In this document: positions 1 through 7,686 of the stretch, in pieces
How the letters are laid out: the number at the start of each line of letters is the position of its first letter
Numbering within the stretch: the stretch's first letter is position 1
NCBI GenBank assembly: GCA_964523015.1
Contig: CAZFXN010000049.1
Coordinates: 1-21,715, forward strand
Direction of reading: 5' to 3'
DNA from: JAWXBT01 sp964523015
Lineage (GTDB): Bacteria; Bdellovibrionota_C; UBA2361; J135
DNA: 21,715 nucleotides
Notes under the pieces: model-generated
The model's database searches: none
Told to the model about the DNA's origin: nothing
Seen by the model: the letters and a program-made list of their open reading frames with translations, nothing else
Translations under genes and position numbers: made by a program

Positions 1-169
1 CCTTTTTCATATAGTCATTAACTAATGAAACTAACTTTTCTGAGCAGGGAAAGTTAGGAAATCCTTGAGCTAAGTTTATTGCATTATGTTCACTAGCCAA
101 GGCATTCATGGCTGTGAATATATTAGTTCCCATGTTGGGGAATTTTGATCGGATAGTTGGTACTCCCAT
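1..169 (-). CDS. PLP-dependent aminotransferase (methionine/kynurenine aminotransferase-like), N-terminal fragment
   Basis: The window edge cuts this gene; only the first 56 codons are present. The translation opens with MGVPTIRSKFPNMGTNIF and continues with an AINLAQGFPNFPC stretch. This 'SK.P..GT.IF..M..LA.E..AINL.QGFP.F' pattern is the N-terminal hallmark of class I/II fold-type I aminotransferases of the YbdL (methionine aminotransferase) and kynurenine aminotransferase group, where NLAQGFP lies near the substrate pocket. The ATG at 169 is preceded by an in-frame stop five codons earlier or less, so the start is secure, although no clear ribosome binding site is visible. It lies 47 bases downstream of the acyl-CoA dehydrogenase on the same strand, so co-transcription is likely. 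The PLP lysine lies outside the window, so the substrate cannot be inferred. Confidence 0.8.
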   Translation of the reverse strand, partial: MGVPTIRSKFPNMGTNIFTAMNALASEHNAINLAQGFPNFPCSEKLVSLVNDYMKK

Positions 170-216
170 GTAGATCTAGAGAATATCGAACTAAGCTAAA
201 AGGTCAAGAAATAGAA

Positions 217-1947
217 TTAAAACATATCCCAAGGATATTTACCTTTATCTAAGATTGCATCAGCTAATTGTAAGTGCATCTCATCCTCATGTTTGACGAT
301 TCTTCTAAGGTTATTTCTAATTCGACGTTTTGCTTGTTGCACAAATAGGCGAGCAATCATTATCTGTTCTTTACAATCTTTCTCTGATTTCTCAGCTATC
401 ATCATACTTACACGAGATAGCACGCATAGGCCTACATAAAGATCTGTTGCTGAATCGGCCACTCTTTTTGTAATAAGCTGACTTCCAACGATATCTTTTC
501 CGTATTTCTTAAGGACACCTTCAACAGAGTTTGAAAATTCAAGGGCCAGTTTAACAAATAGATCCGCTTCTTTTCTTAAGGTTGGGTTTATAAACTCTAA
601 CTTTGCATGACCTAAATTAGTTAGGTACGACATCTTTTTTGTGGCGTAGGTAGACAGAACACCAAATCCTTTAATCGGATCATTAAATATCTTACCAACA
701 CTTTGACCGATATCTTTAAGGTAAGCTCCGGCAAACTTCATTCCGGATAATCCAACATAGAGTCTTAGAATCTCATTGGTACCCTCAAATATCAGATTAA
801 TTCGAGAATCCCTTACTAAACGCTCATAAGGAAATTCCTTCATATACCCATTTCCTGCTGCGATCTGAAGAGCTTCATTAGCAGAATGCCACATACACTC
901 ACTGGCAAAGATCTTTGTCATTGCAGCTTCCACAGAGTAATCCTTAACTCCTGAATCCATAAGATGAGCAACCATGGCAACGGCACTCTCAGTAGCAAAG
1001 CAATCAACCGTCATCTGAGCAATTTTGTCTTTAACAAGAGCGAAATTTTTAATTGGAACATTAAATTGCTTTCTTTCTGAAGCTTGCTTAGTTGAAAGTG
1101 CTATACAACGGCGCATTCCACCAACGCACCCTCCACCAAGACCAGTACGACCATTGTTTAAGATTGCCATAGCAACCTTAAATCCTTGCCCCTCCTCTCC
1201 AAGTAGATTTTCAGCAGGTATTTTTACATTATTAAAATCAACAGTTGTTGTTATGGATGCCCTAATTCCCATCTTGTCCTCTTTAGGACCTACACTAATT
1301 CCATCCCAGTTGCGTTCAACAATAAAGGCTGAGATTTTTCCCTTTTCAGATTCAGTTCGAGCAAAAACAGTAAAAAATCCTGCAATTCCACCATTAGAGA
1401 TCCACAACTTTGAACCATTAAGGGTCCAACTACCATCAGATTCTTTTTTAGCTTTAGTTTGAATCGAAGCTGCATCTGATCCTGCTCCTGGTTCAGTTAA
1501 ACAAAACCCAGCGATCATCTCGCCGGTTGCTAGTAGTGGTAAATATTTTTTCTTCTGCTCATCGTTACCGTAAAGTAACAATCCTTTCATTCCAATTGAG
1601 CTATGAGCGCCGACTGTCACAGAGGTAGCTGCGTCAAAAAACCCTGTTTGAGCAAAAACACGAGCGTAGGCCATATTAGAAAGGCCGATACCGCCGTGAT
1701 CTTCAGGTATAATTAATCCAAAGAGTCCTAACTCTTTAAGAGTTTCAATATATTCTGGTGGAAACGTCCCCTTCTCGTCATATTTACGATAGTTTTCCCA
1801 TTCCCCAGACATAAATTTCTCAACTGATTCAAGGACCAGCTTTAATGTCTCAGCCTCTTCTTTCTTAATTTTTGGAAATGGAGAGAGATTATCTTCAAGT
1901 ATATTTCCTAAAAACAGTGATTGGGCGAGAGATCCTTCTAAATCCAT
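217..1947 (-). CDS. acyl-CoA dehydrogenase (long-form, VLCAD/ACAD9-like)
   Basis: FAD-dependent dehydrogenase expected to introduce the alpha-beta double bond in acyl-CoA in the first step of beta-oxidation. The 576 residues contain the ACAD signature TEPGAGSD (151-158), the mid-domain beta-barrel, and the C-terminal helical domain with YERLVRDSRINLIFEGTNEI (374-393). In MCAD-type enzymes the Glu in 'YEGT' is the catalytic base; here it is E388 in FEGT. The protein is about 200 residues longer than a typical 380-aa ACAD. The extra C-terminal helical region (after about 410, ending in KYPWDMF) resembles the VLCAD/ACAD9 family, suggesting long-chain substrates (inference). The ATG at 1947 has AAGGG eight bases upstream. 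The aminotransferase follows after 47 bases. Electron acceptor and chain length cannot be read from sequence. Confidence 0.93.
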   Translation of the reverse strand: MDLEGSLAQSLFLGNILEDNLSPFPKIKKEEAETLKLVLESVEKFMSGEWENYRKYDEKGTFPPEYIETLKELGLFGLIIPEDHGGIGLSNMAYARVFAQTGFFDAATSVTVGAHSSIGMKGLLLYGNDEQKKKYLPLLATGEMIAGFCLTEPGAGSDAASIQTKAKKESDGSWTLNGSKLWISNGGIAGFFTVFARTESEKGKISAFIVERNWDGISVGPKEDKMGIRASITTTVDFNNVKIPAENLLGEEGQGFKVAMAILNNGRTGLGGGCVGGMRRCIALSTKQASERKQFNVPIKNFALVKDKIAQMTVDCFATESAVAMVAHLMDSGVKDYSVEAAMTKIFASECMWHSANEALQIAAGNGYMKEFPYERLVRDSRINLIFEGTNEILRLYVGLSGMKFAGAYLKDIGQSVGKIFNDPIKGFGVLSTYATKKMSYLTNLGHAKLEFINPTLRKEADLFVKLALEFSNSVEGVLKKYGKDIVGSQLITKRVADSATDLYVGLCVLSRVSMMIAEKSEKDCKEQIMIARLFVQQAKRRIRNNLRRIVKHEDEMHLQLADAILDKGKYPWDMF

Positions 1948-2218
1948 ATTGAGAACCCTTATTGTGATATTCTTAAAAAGTAAGCACCAAACACTGCATT
2001 TTATGATACTGGCTTTAGATTAATGCGATTTAACAACTCTAACAATAATGAAATAAATCCAAACTATTAGGCATCATACTCATTAATTGAGCCATCTATC
2101 TCTAAATTACGAGATATTATTAGGTGACATTAATTGTACCTTGGGCTTACAGCACTTCCTTGCTAGGCTGTCGGCAGATCTATCTGTTTAACTTTAATAG
2201 CTATTTTGTGATTTTAAT
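1948..2218. other. divergent intergenic region
   Basis: 271 bases between the divergent acyl-CoA dehydrogenase and Omp85 genes; both promoters should lie here. I find no convincing -35/-10 pair with normal spacing. The only clear symmetry is a 6-bp inverted repeat TATCTC...GAGATA at 2097-2116 with an 8-base spacer, which could be an operator or chance in AT-rich DNA. Confidence 0.4.
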
Positions 2219-3997
2219 ATGCGTCGATCTCAGATTCGCACTCTATTGAGAAGAGCTGCTGCTATTGGAACAATAGTTTTCCTTACTGCTGCCCCTCTTT
2301 GGGCTCAGTCTTTAGATACTCTGCAAAACACAACTGTTAAAGATAATGCTCCGACTATACGTGAGATCAAAATTGAAATTAGAGAGATCTTTGATGAAGA
2401 TCAACTAGAGTGGTTTTATAGGACTGCAAACAGCCTAAAAATAAATACTCGAACGGAAGTCATTAAGCGAGAGCTTCTTTTTAAAGAGGGCGACAGTTAT
2501 GATAGTTTTTCTATTAAGGAAAGTGAGCGCGTATTAAGATCTCTTAGATATATACATAAAGTTACTATTACTCCAAAGTTTGAGGGTGGCTTTGTTGATA
2601 TCTTGGTGACGGTACAGGATACATGGACCCTGATCCCATACCTAAGTTACTCAGCTGGTAGTGGTAGCACTGATAACCAGGCCATAGGAATTACAGAGAG
2701 TAATTTAATGGGTTATGGAAAAAGAGCGGAGCTTCTATATCGCGATGAAAATGGACGTACCTCTCTTGAAGGAGTCTGGCAAGACGATCGGGTTTGGGAT
2801 AGTAAAAATAAGCTTTTATTAGGATATTTTGATAGGTCTGATGGAAACAGATATATTACATCATTCGGGTTACCATATCGAAATCTTGAGTCAGCCCGTT
2901 CTTGGGGAATAGAGACTGACTCGGCAGACTCTGTTGGTAGACTTTTTGCTGGCGGTAACGAACGGTTTATCTTTGGTCAGGAAAAAGAGGATTACAGATT
3001 CTTTTACTCATTTGCTGACGTTAAGCCTGATGTCTTGATTCAACGGTATTCCTTCGGTTACGAAATTAATGATTACTCATTTAGAGAAGCAACTCTGGAT
3101 GATTTTGAGAACACTAACATTGATCCAAATTCGGTTATTAACGATCCCTCACTTATTCCACTTAATCGAAAGTTTAGTTACCCATTCTTCTCCTACTCCC
3201 GCATCATACCTGATTTCATAACTCATAATTATGTTGATAAATTTGATCGAATTCAGGATTTTAATCTAGGTAATGTTTTTTCTACAAAAGTTGGCTATGC
3301 CCCAACAGCTTTAGGTTCTGATGAGGATGCTTTCCTTTTATCTTTCAATGATAGCGATGGCTTTAGAATCAGTCCACGGTCATTTTTTAGGGGTGAGCTT
3401 GGAGGAGCTGGTAGATATTCAAATAGTGACCTTGAGAATGGTCTGCTAAGGGGTGAAATAAAGTTTATTTATCTTTTGGGCCCAAGATACATAGGGGATC
3501 TATTTATAGGTAATCATACCTTTGTGGCCTCATCTGTACTCAATTATGGCTATAACTTAGACGGAGAACGAGAGTTTTACGGTGGGGCATCTACTGGGCT
3601 AAGAGGCTATGATTCAAGGACTTTTTATGGAGATAAGTCATTTTTCTTTAATATGGAAGAGCGCATCCATCTAGTCGATGATATAATAAAGCTAGTGAGT
3701 CTTGGAGGTGCTTTTTTTGTTGATGTTGGTGGGACAACTACCGATTCAGTAGGTAGTATCTTAACGGATGAGCTGTATGGAGACTTTGGCGTAGGGTTAA
3801 GGTTAGGCTTTCCGCGCTCAAGTGGAGCACGGGTGTTGCGGCTTGATTTTGCAGTTCCTTTTAGAGATGGTCCAGATGGAACTACGGGCTATGAAATCCG
3901 CCTGGTTGTCGAAGGTGGTCAACTTTTTGGTGCTATTCTTGAGAGTGAAAGATTTGGTGCTGATAACGTAAATGTATCAGCAGGATTTACTGAGTAA
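2219..3997 (+). CDS. Omp85 superfamily outer-membrane protein (POTRA plus BamA/TamA-like barrel)
   Basis: The 592-aa product starts with a basic, hydrophobic signal peptide (about 1-29, ending PLWA). A single POTRA-like domain follows (about 46-140, TIREIKIEIRE ... DILVTVQDTW). The remainder (about 141-592) is rich in alternating aromatic strands, as expected for a 16-strand outer-membrane barrel. Near the C-terminal half it has STGLRGYDSRTFYG with LRGY at 461-464, matching the conserved (V/L)RG(F/Y) lock motif of the Omp85 superfamily. The family inserts or translocates proteins at the outer membrane. One POTRA rather than the five of BamA means it is probably not the housekeeping BamA but an accessory Omp85 or secretion pore. 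The secreted protease gene begins 15 bases downstream, so the pair is probably co-transcribed. The ATG at 2219 lacks a clear Shine-Dalgarno sequence. Confidence 0.85.
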   Translation: MRRSQIRTLLRRAAAIGTIVFLTAAPLWAQSLDTLQNTTVKDNAPTIREIKIEIREIFDEDQLEWFYRTANSLKINTRTEVIKRELLFKEGDSYDSFSIKESERVLRSLRYIHKVTITPKFEGGFVDILVTVQDTWTLIPYLSYSAGSGSTDNQAIGITESNLMGYGKRAELLYRDENGRTSLEGVWQDDRVWDSKNKLLLGYFDRSDGNRYITSFGLPYRNLESARSWGIETDSADSVGRLFAGGNERFIFGQEKEDYRFFYSFADVKPDVLIQRYSFGYEINDYSFREATLDDFENTNIDPNSVINDPSLIPLNRKFSYPFFSYSRIIPDFITHNYVDKFDRIQDFNLGNVFSTKVGYAPTALGSDEDAFLLSFNDSDGFRISPRSFFRGELGGAGRYSNSDLENGLLRGEIKFIYLLGPRYIGDLFIGNHTFVASSVLNYGYNLDGEREFYGGASTGLRGYDSRTFYGDKSFFFNMEERIHLVDDIIKLVSLGGAFFVDVGGTTTDSVGSILTDELYGDFGVGLRLGFPRSSGARVLRLDFAVPFRDGPDGTTGYEIRLVVEGGQLFGAILESERFGADNVNVSAGFTE

Positions 3998-4012
3998 CTT
4001 TATTTGAGCGTA

Positions 4013-5560
4013 ATGAATAGGTTTTTAGCTGTTTTAATATTAGTCACATTACCCTTTACGGTACATGCCAAAGATTTATCTGACGGGTTACTCGTACTCA
4101 AAAGTGAAACTTGGAAACTTCTCAAAGAGCAAAGGAGTTTTTCATTAGACGAAAAGATTTCATTCACTCTGTATTATCGTGGTGATTATAAAAATGGCGA
4201 GCGAAAAGGTGGACGAGTTGCAGTTGGTTATCTAGCCCCACGTAAAAAGGCATTATTGAGTCCTGGTGCAGCTTTTAATTTAGGGGTCAATGCACCAGAA
4301 ATAGAATTGTTTAAAGGCATACTCACGCGAAATAAACGCCCTGGATACAGCGTTGCTGCTTCACTACTCAATAATACCTTTCAAGTTAATTTTAATGATG
4401 AAAGAAACGTATATTCTGCAACGATAGACTTAAATCAACACAAATCTAACGGTAGATATCGGGCTGAGATAAAGAAAGTCCAACCTTTTATAAAGATTGA
4501 TGGCGATGAGATTATCCCAACATTCCCAGCTGAAGCTGAAGATGACACAGGGGATTCACCATCTACCCTATCTGCTGAAGGCCAAATCTCTACATACACA
4601 ATAGAAGTCAGTACAGTTACCGACCCGGAATTTGTTAATATTAAAGGGAGCTCTTCTCTTGCTAATTCTACGATCCTTAGCGTGATTAACACAGCTGAGA
4701 CAATCTATAATAATCAAGCATCGATTACGTTTTCAGTTGTGAACCAGGTAGTGACAGATAGTACTGTTTTTACAACAAATGACCCGACAACTCTGCTTAC
4801 TCAATTAACAAATTACGGCAATAATGTTGACACTTCTAGTCGAGACATAGGACACCTCTTTACTGGTAGAAATCTAACTGGGACAACTATCGGATTAGCC
4901 TTTCTTGGAGTTGTGTGCAAATCCCCAACTTTTAGTTATGGGCTAACTCAGATGAGAAATAATGAGTCATTAGCTGGACTTACCTTTGCACATGAAGTTG
5001 GTCATAATTTAGGTGCCTCACATGACTCATCAACAAATTCTCTAATGTCACCAACAATTAATCCGGCTTTAAATACGTTTTCAAGTTTTAGCTTAAATGA
5101 AATAAGTACCTATTTAAACCAGGGCTCAAATTCTCTTTGTGTCCTTTCTTCTGACAGTGGCTCAGGTTCCTCTAGCTACTCGATAGGCAAGATTAAGGTT
5201 AAAAAGTCAGGCGCCTTTAGAATTACAATTAATCAAAATTCGGACGATGTTACGAGTTGTACAGTGTCACTTTATGCTGGGGAAAATAATAGTAAGCTCA
5301 GTCAAAGCAACATTGATAGTAAGGGAGTTCTAATATCGGAAGTCAGCGGATCGTTAGGAAGTGTAGTATTAAAAACAACCTGCATGGCAAACAAATTGTC
5401 GAAAGATTCATCTGTTAAGTTTAGATTAAAGATTAGCTGCGATGATGGTGACACCTTTTCAGAGATTAAATCAAAAACTCTTTGGGGTGGTGGTAGTCAG
5501 GGTAAGAAATCATGGCTAAACACCCTTAAAAATGCCACTTTTACGACTATCCAGAAGTAA
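4013..5560 (+). CDS. exported zinc metalloprotease, metzincin (reprolysin/M12-like)
   Basis: A 515-aa secreted protease. An N-terminal signal peptide of about 19 residues (MNRFLAVLILVTLPFTVHA) is followed by a roughly 170-residue region that may be a propeptide. The catalytic domain (about 185-370) carries HEVGHNLGASHD at 327-338, an exact HExxHxxGxxHD zinc site with H327, H331 and H337 as ligands and E328 as catalytic base. It also has a Met-turn in SLMSP (M345). About 130 residues follow the catalytic domain, containing several Cys and ending Lys-rich; I do not recognise them. The frame is open to TTG 4004, but ATG 4013 directly precedes the signal peptide and is preferred. The gene follows the Omp85 gene by 15 bases and ends at a strong terminator. 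Substrate unknown; the neighbouring outer-membrane pore suggests extracellular or surface action (inference). Confidence 0.88.
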   Translation: MNRFLAVLILVTLPFTVHAKDLSDGLLVLKSETWKLLKEQRSFSLDEKISFTLYYRGDYKNGERKGGRVAVGYLAPRKKALLSPGAAFNLGVNAPEIELFKGILTRNKRPGYSVAASLLNNTFQVNFNDERNVYSATIDLNQHKSNGRYRAEIKKVQPFIKIDGDEIIPTFPAEAEDDTGDSPSTLSAEGQISTYTIEVSTVTDPEFVNIKGSSSLANSTILSVINTAETIYNNQASITFSVVNQVVTDSTVFTTNDPTTLLTQLTNYGNNVDTSSRDIGHLFTGRNLTGTTIGLAFLGVVCKSPTFSYGLTQMRNNESLAGLTFAHEVGHNLGASHDSSTNSLMSPTINPALNTFSSFSLNEISTYLNQGSNSLCVLSSDSGSGSSSYSIGKIKVKKSGAFRITINQNSDDVTSCTVSLYAGENNSKLSQSNIDSKGVLISEVSGSLGSVVLKTTCMANKLSKDSSVKFRLKISCDDGDTFSEIKSKTLWGGGSQGKKSWLNTLKNATFTTIQK

Positions 5561-5605
5561 TTTAGAGAAATCATCCAAGTATTATTTCACCAAATTTAGG
5601 GCAAC

Positions 5606-5645
5606 AAAAAACCCCCGGGGGTTTCCACCAACGGGGGCTTTTTTT
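5606..5645. terminator. bidirectional intrinsic terminator
   Basis: An A-run, CCCCCG (5612-5617), a 14-base loop, CGGGGG (5632-5637), C, then seven Ts. On the plus strand this is a GC-rich stem followed by a T-run, ending the Omp85-metzincin unit. On the minus strand the flanking As become Us, ending the histone-like gene's opposing side. The left arm also lies in a perfect 16-bp palindrome (AAACCCCCGGGGGTTT, 5609-5624), so two mutually exclusive stems can form. Confidence 0.85.
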
Positions 5646-5663
5646 GCGAACACTCAAACGCGA

Positions 5664-5825
5664 TTAGCGTCGTCGTGCTGATGTCTTTTTAGCAGGACTT
5701 GCTGTCTTGCTAGTAGTCATCTTTCGCGAAGTAGCTTTCTTCCGCTTGGAAGGTTTCTTCGTAGTGGTTTTCTTTTTTGCTACTTTTTTCACTGCCTTTT
5801 TCTTTGCTGCTTTTTTCTTTGCCAT
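5664..5825 (-). CDS. lysine-rich histone H1-like basic protein
   Basis: A 53-residue, extremely basic protein beginning MAKKKAAKKKAVKKVAKKK, continuing with TTTKK/PSKRKK blocks and ending in AKKTSARRR. Such Lys/Ala/Pro repeats are typical of bacterial histone H1-like or AlgP-type C-terminal domains, which bind nucleic acid non-specifically and help compact the nucleoid. The frame is open upstream to an ATG at 5849, but ATG 5825 has GGAG eight bases upstream and gives the standard MAKKK start. There is no folded domain, so it is either a stand-alone nucleoid-associated protein or an RNA-binding basic peptide. It converges with the metzincin gene on the shared terminator. An AT-rich inverted repeat lies 25 bases upstream of the start. 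Confidence 0.7.
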   Translation of the reverse strand: MAKKKAAKKKAVKKVAKKKTTTKKPSKRKKATSRKMTTSKTASPAKKTSARRR

Positions 5826-5849
5826 ATTTTTCTCCAATTTTTGTATCAA

Positions 5850-5867
5850 AAGTTTTATTTAAAACTT
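5850..5867. repeat. inverted repeat upstream of the histone-like gene
   Basis: AAGTTTTA (5850-5857) and TAAAACTT (5860-5867) form an 8-bp inverted repeat around two bases, located 25 bases before the histone-like start codon. It could be an operator or 5' leader hairpin. AT-rich composition makes chance occurrence plausible. Confidence 0.4.
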
Positions 5868-6210
5868 CTGTAGTACAATTTGTTACAACAACTAATTCAC
5901 GTACTATAACGTCACATTGCCATCATAAGTTAACACATGCAAGATATTATTTTGATGAGTGGTCCGGCGAATGTTATTCAAGAAATGTTCTAAATACTTT
6001 TGGATTCTGATTTTGGATTAAGTTGTGCCACCAAAAAGTGAGAGAGAAATACAGAGAAAGTGTTAGTCCAACTCCCTTTTCATGATGGATTTTTGAGTTT
6101 AGCTGTGCAAAATTGCGACACTATAAAAATCCAATTACACAACTATAATATATTAATATCACTAATAAATTTACTACTTCACAATTTGTTTTTTTGCATC
6201 TGCATGATCA

Positions 6211-6305
6211 ATTTACTCTACATTTTACTCTACATTGTTTAACTAGAAGCGTTAATCGTTGATTGGCATTTCATCTTCAACAAGTGTCTGATAATTTACT
6301 CTACA
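6211..6305 (+). repeat. three direct copies of TTTACTCTACA before the deaminase gene
   Basis: Exact 11-bp copies lie at 6212-6222, 6224-6234 and 6295-6305. The first two are 12 bp apart. The third ends one base before the ATG at 6307, where a ribosome binding site would normally be. Copies 1 and 3 extend to a shared 12-mer with a leading A. Possible roles are an operator, a translational control site or a remnant duplication; the sequence alone does not decide. Confidence 0.6.
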
Positions 6306-6306
6306 A

Positions 6307-6762
6307 ATGGACTTAAAATTACATTCAGAAAGATTAAAAATTGCTCTGCTAGAGTCAAAAAAATGTTTCAACTTTGACTTTTTTGGGGTCGGGTGTGTCA
6401 TTTTTGATCATAATAATACCCTTCTCTCCTCTTCATTTACTGGGGAACGCACCGGGGAGCATGCTGAGGAAACTGCGATTAACAAAGCTATTGAGCAAGG
6501 AATTTCTTTAAAGGGGTCCTCCCTTTATTCAACTTTGGAGCCTTGTTCAGTCAGGCTTTCTGGTAAGTATCCATGCGCAAAACGAATTATAGATTCTGGA
6601 ATTGAATCTGTTTATTTTGGCTGTTATGAGCCGAAAGATTTTGTAAAGTGTGAGGGAGTAAGTATTCTTAAGGAATCGGGCATAAGGATAGTTCACCTTT
6701 CTGAGTTAAATGAGGAATGTTTATTATCTATTCGGTATAATAGAGCAGTACCTAACAAGTAG
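6307..6762 (+). CDS. stand-alone RibD-like cytidine-deaminase-fold protein
   Basis: A 151-aa zinc deaminase. It has HAEETA with H52 and E54 (zinc ligand and proton shuttle) and TLEPC...KYPCAKRII with C80 and C90 as the other zinc ligands. The wording TLEPCS...PCAKRII followed by a 'G...V.FG..EP' strand matches the deaminase half of RibD (riboflavin synthesis: removes the amino group from the pyrimidine intermediate) better than the dCMP or cytidine deaminases. The C-terminal reductase domain of RibD is absent, so it is either a deaminase-only RibD-like protein or a related nucleotide deaminase of different specificity. No other rib gene is near. There is no Shine-Dalgarno sequence, because the third 11-bp repeat occupies that position. 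It is convergent with the rimI-like gene, with three bases between the two stop codons. Confidence 0.75.
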   Translation: MDLKLHSERLKIALLESKKCFNFDFFGVGCVIFDHNNTLLSSSFTGERTGEHAEETAINKAIEQGISLKGSSLYSTLEPCSVRLSGKYPCAKRIIDSGIESVYFGCYEPKDFVKCEGVSILKESGIRIVHLSELNEECLLSIRYNRAVPNK

Positions 6763-6765
6763 GAG

Positions 6766-7242
6766 TTAAAGCTCTAAGGTCATTAACAAACTATCTTCAA
6801 CTGGACCTTTATAGTATTCCTTTCTCTCGCCAACTTCTTTAAAACTGAATTTTCTGTATAAATTTATTGCTGCCTGATTGTTTTTTCTAACTTCTAGATG
6901 GAGAGTTTTTATCCCAATCCTTTTAAGTGATGTCAAAGTTTCGTTAATCAACAAAGTACCAACCCCCATATTTAAAAAAGCCTTACAAACTGCAATTTCA
7001 AGGAGTTCCGCTTCAGGGGGGTACGTTCTAACTATTGAAAATCCGACTAGCTTGTTTGACTGAAAAGCACAGTAGAGATCTGAGTTAGGAAGGTCCAATT
7101 CCAATCTTATCTGATCTTCTGTCCACGGATTAGGGTTAGATGCGACTTCGATCTCGTAAACTGAAGACAAAAAAATAGGCAGGGAATCCCTACCTATTTT
7201 TTTTATCACACACCCTGTTAAGTTAACTTTAGATGTGTTCAA
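6766..7242 (-). CDS. rimI: GNAT N-acetyltransferase, RimI-like (ribosomal protein bS18 N-acetylase)
   Basis: A 158-aa GNAT-fold protein. It has the N-terminal NPWTEDQIRLEL helix, the acetyl-CoA loop region LLEIAVCKAFLNMGVGTLLI, and the strongly RimI-like C-terminal segment LEVRKNNQAAINLYRKFSF with downstream RKEYYKGPVEDSLLM. RimI acetylates the N-terminal alanine of bS18. The frame has no early ATG: TTG 7242 (GAGG eleven bases upstream) and GTG 7209 are the candidates, and the GTG would give 147 aa, close to the E. coli length. I keep the longer form but the start is uncertain. The gene follows rplT by 33 bases and is probably in the same operon, which suits a ribosomal-protein modifier. Alternative: a related GNAT of unknown substrate. 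Confidence 0.8.
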   Translation of the reverse strand: MNTSKVNLTGCVIKKIGRDSLPIFLSSVYEIEVASNPNPWTEDQIRLELDLPNSDLYCAFQSNKLVGFSIVRTYPPEAELLEIAVCKAFLNMGVGTLLINETLTSLKRIGIKTLHLEVRKNNQAAINLYRKFSFKEVGERKEYYKGPVEDSLLMTLEL

Positions 7243-7275
7243 GGCAAATCAAGCCTCTATTGTTTCTGCAATCGG

Positions 7276-7629
7276 TTATCCTAATGCAGCTTGAGCTTTA
7301 GTTGCGACTTCTCTAAAGGCAATTGGGTTATTTGCAGCTAACTCAGCCAATGATTTTCTATTTAGATCTATGGATGCTTTCTTTAAGCCAAGCATTAATC
7401 TGCTATAGCTTAGACCGTTTAGTCTGGCAGCAGCATTAATTCTAATAATCCAAAGGCCTCTAAAATCTCTCTTTTTAGCCCGTCTATCACGGTAAGCATA
7501 CTTTAATGCTTTTTGAACGGATCGCTCAGCTAATTTAAAACAGCTACTTCGTCGACCACGAAATCCTTCAGCTCTTTTAAGAATACGAGCTCTACTTCGC
7601 CTTCTTACTACTCCTCTTTTAACTCTCAT
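7276..7629 (-). CDS. rplT: 50S ribosomal protein bL20
   Basis: A 117-aa protein matching L20 over its full length. It has the basic N-terminal helix MRVKRGVVRRRSRARILKRA, the AEGFRGRR turn, the DRRAKKRDFRGLWI core, and the C-terminal globular part with RINAAARLNGLSYSRLM. It binds 23S rRNA early in large-subunit assembly. The ATG is at 7629 with AAGGA nine bases upstream. rpmI ends 57 bases upstream and the rimI-like gene follows 33 bases downstream. In other bacteria L20 autoregulates this operon by binding a leader structure. The leader before rpmI here is structured (see 7912-8082), but I cannot say it is an L20 site. Confidence 0.97.
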   Translation of the reverse strand: MRVKRGVVRRRSRARILKRAEGFRGRRSSCFKLAERSVQKALKYAYRDRRAKKRDFRGLWIIRINAAARLNGLSYSRLMLGLKKASIDLNRKSLAELAANNPIAFREVATKAQAALG

Positions 7630-7686
7630 GACAGTTGTCCTTATTCACTTAAAAAATTATTACTCTTATATAACTTTGATAATTTA

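Larger units (their letters stand above)
5826..6306. other. AT-rich non-coding region
   Basis: 481 bases between the divergent histone-like and deaminase genes. Short open frames at 5777-6010 and 6060-6242 have no ribosome binding site and give low-complexity hydrophobic peptides, so I do not call them. It holds an inverted repeat near the histone-like gene, a TATAAT at 6144-6149 without a well-placed -35, and three copies of TTTACTCTACA near the deaminase. Confidence 0.5.

Noticed and set aside
1025..1475. Overlapping frames inside the acyl-CoA dehydrogenase
   Set aside because: Antisense and out-of-frame shadows of a well-conserved gene.
4004..4012. TTG start for the metzincin at 4004
   Set aside because: ATG 4013 directly starts a good signal peptide.
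5777..6242. Two open frames at 5777-6010 and 6060-6242 on the plus strand
   Set aside because: No ribosome binding site, low-complexity hydrophobic AT-driven peptides, and the first overlaps the histone-like gene antisense.
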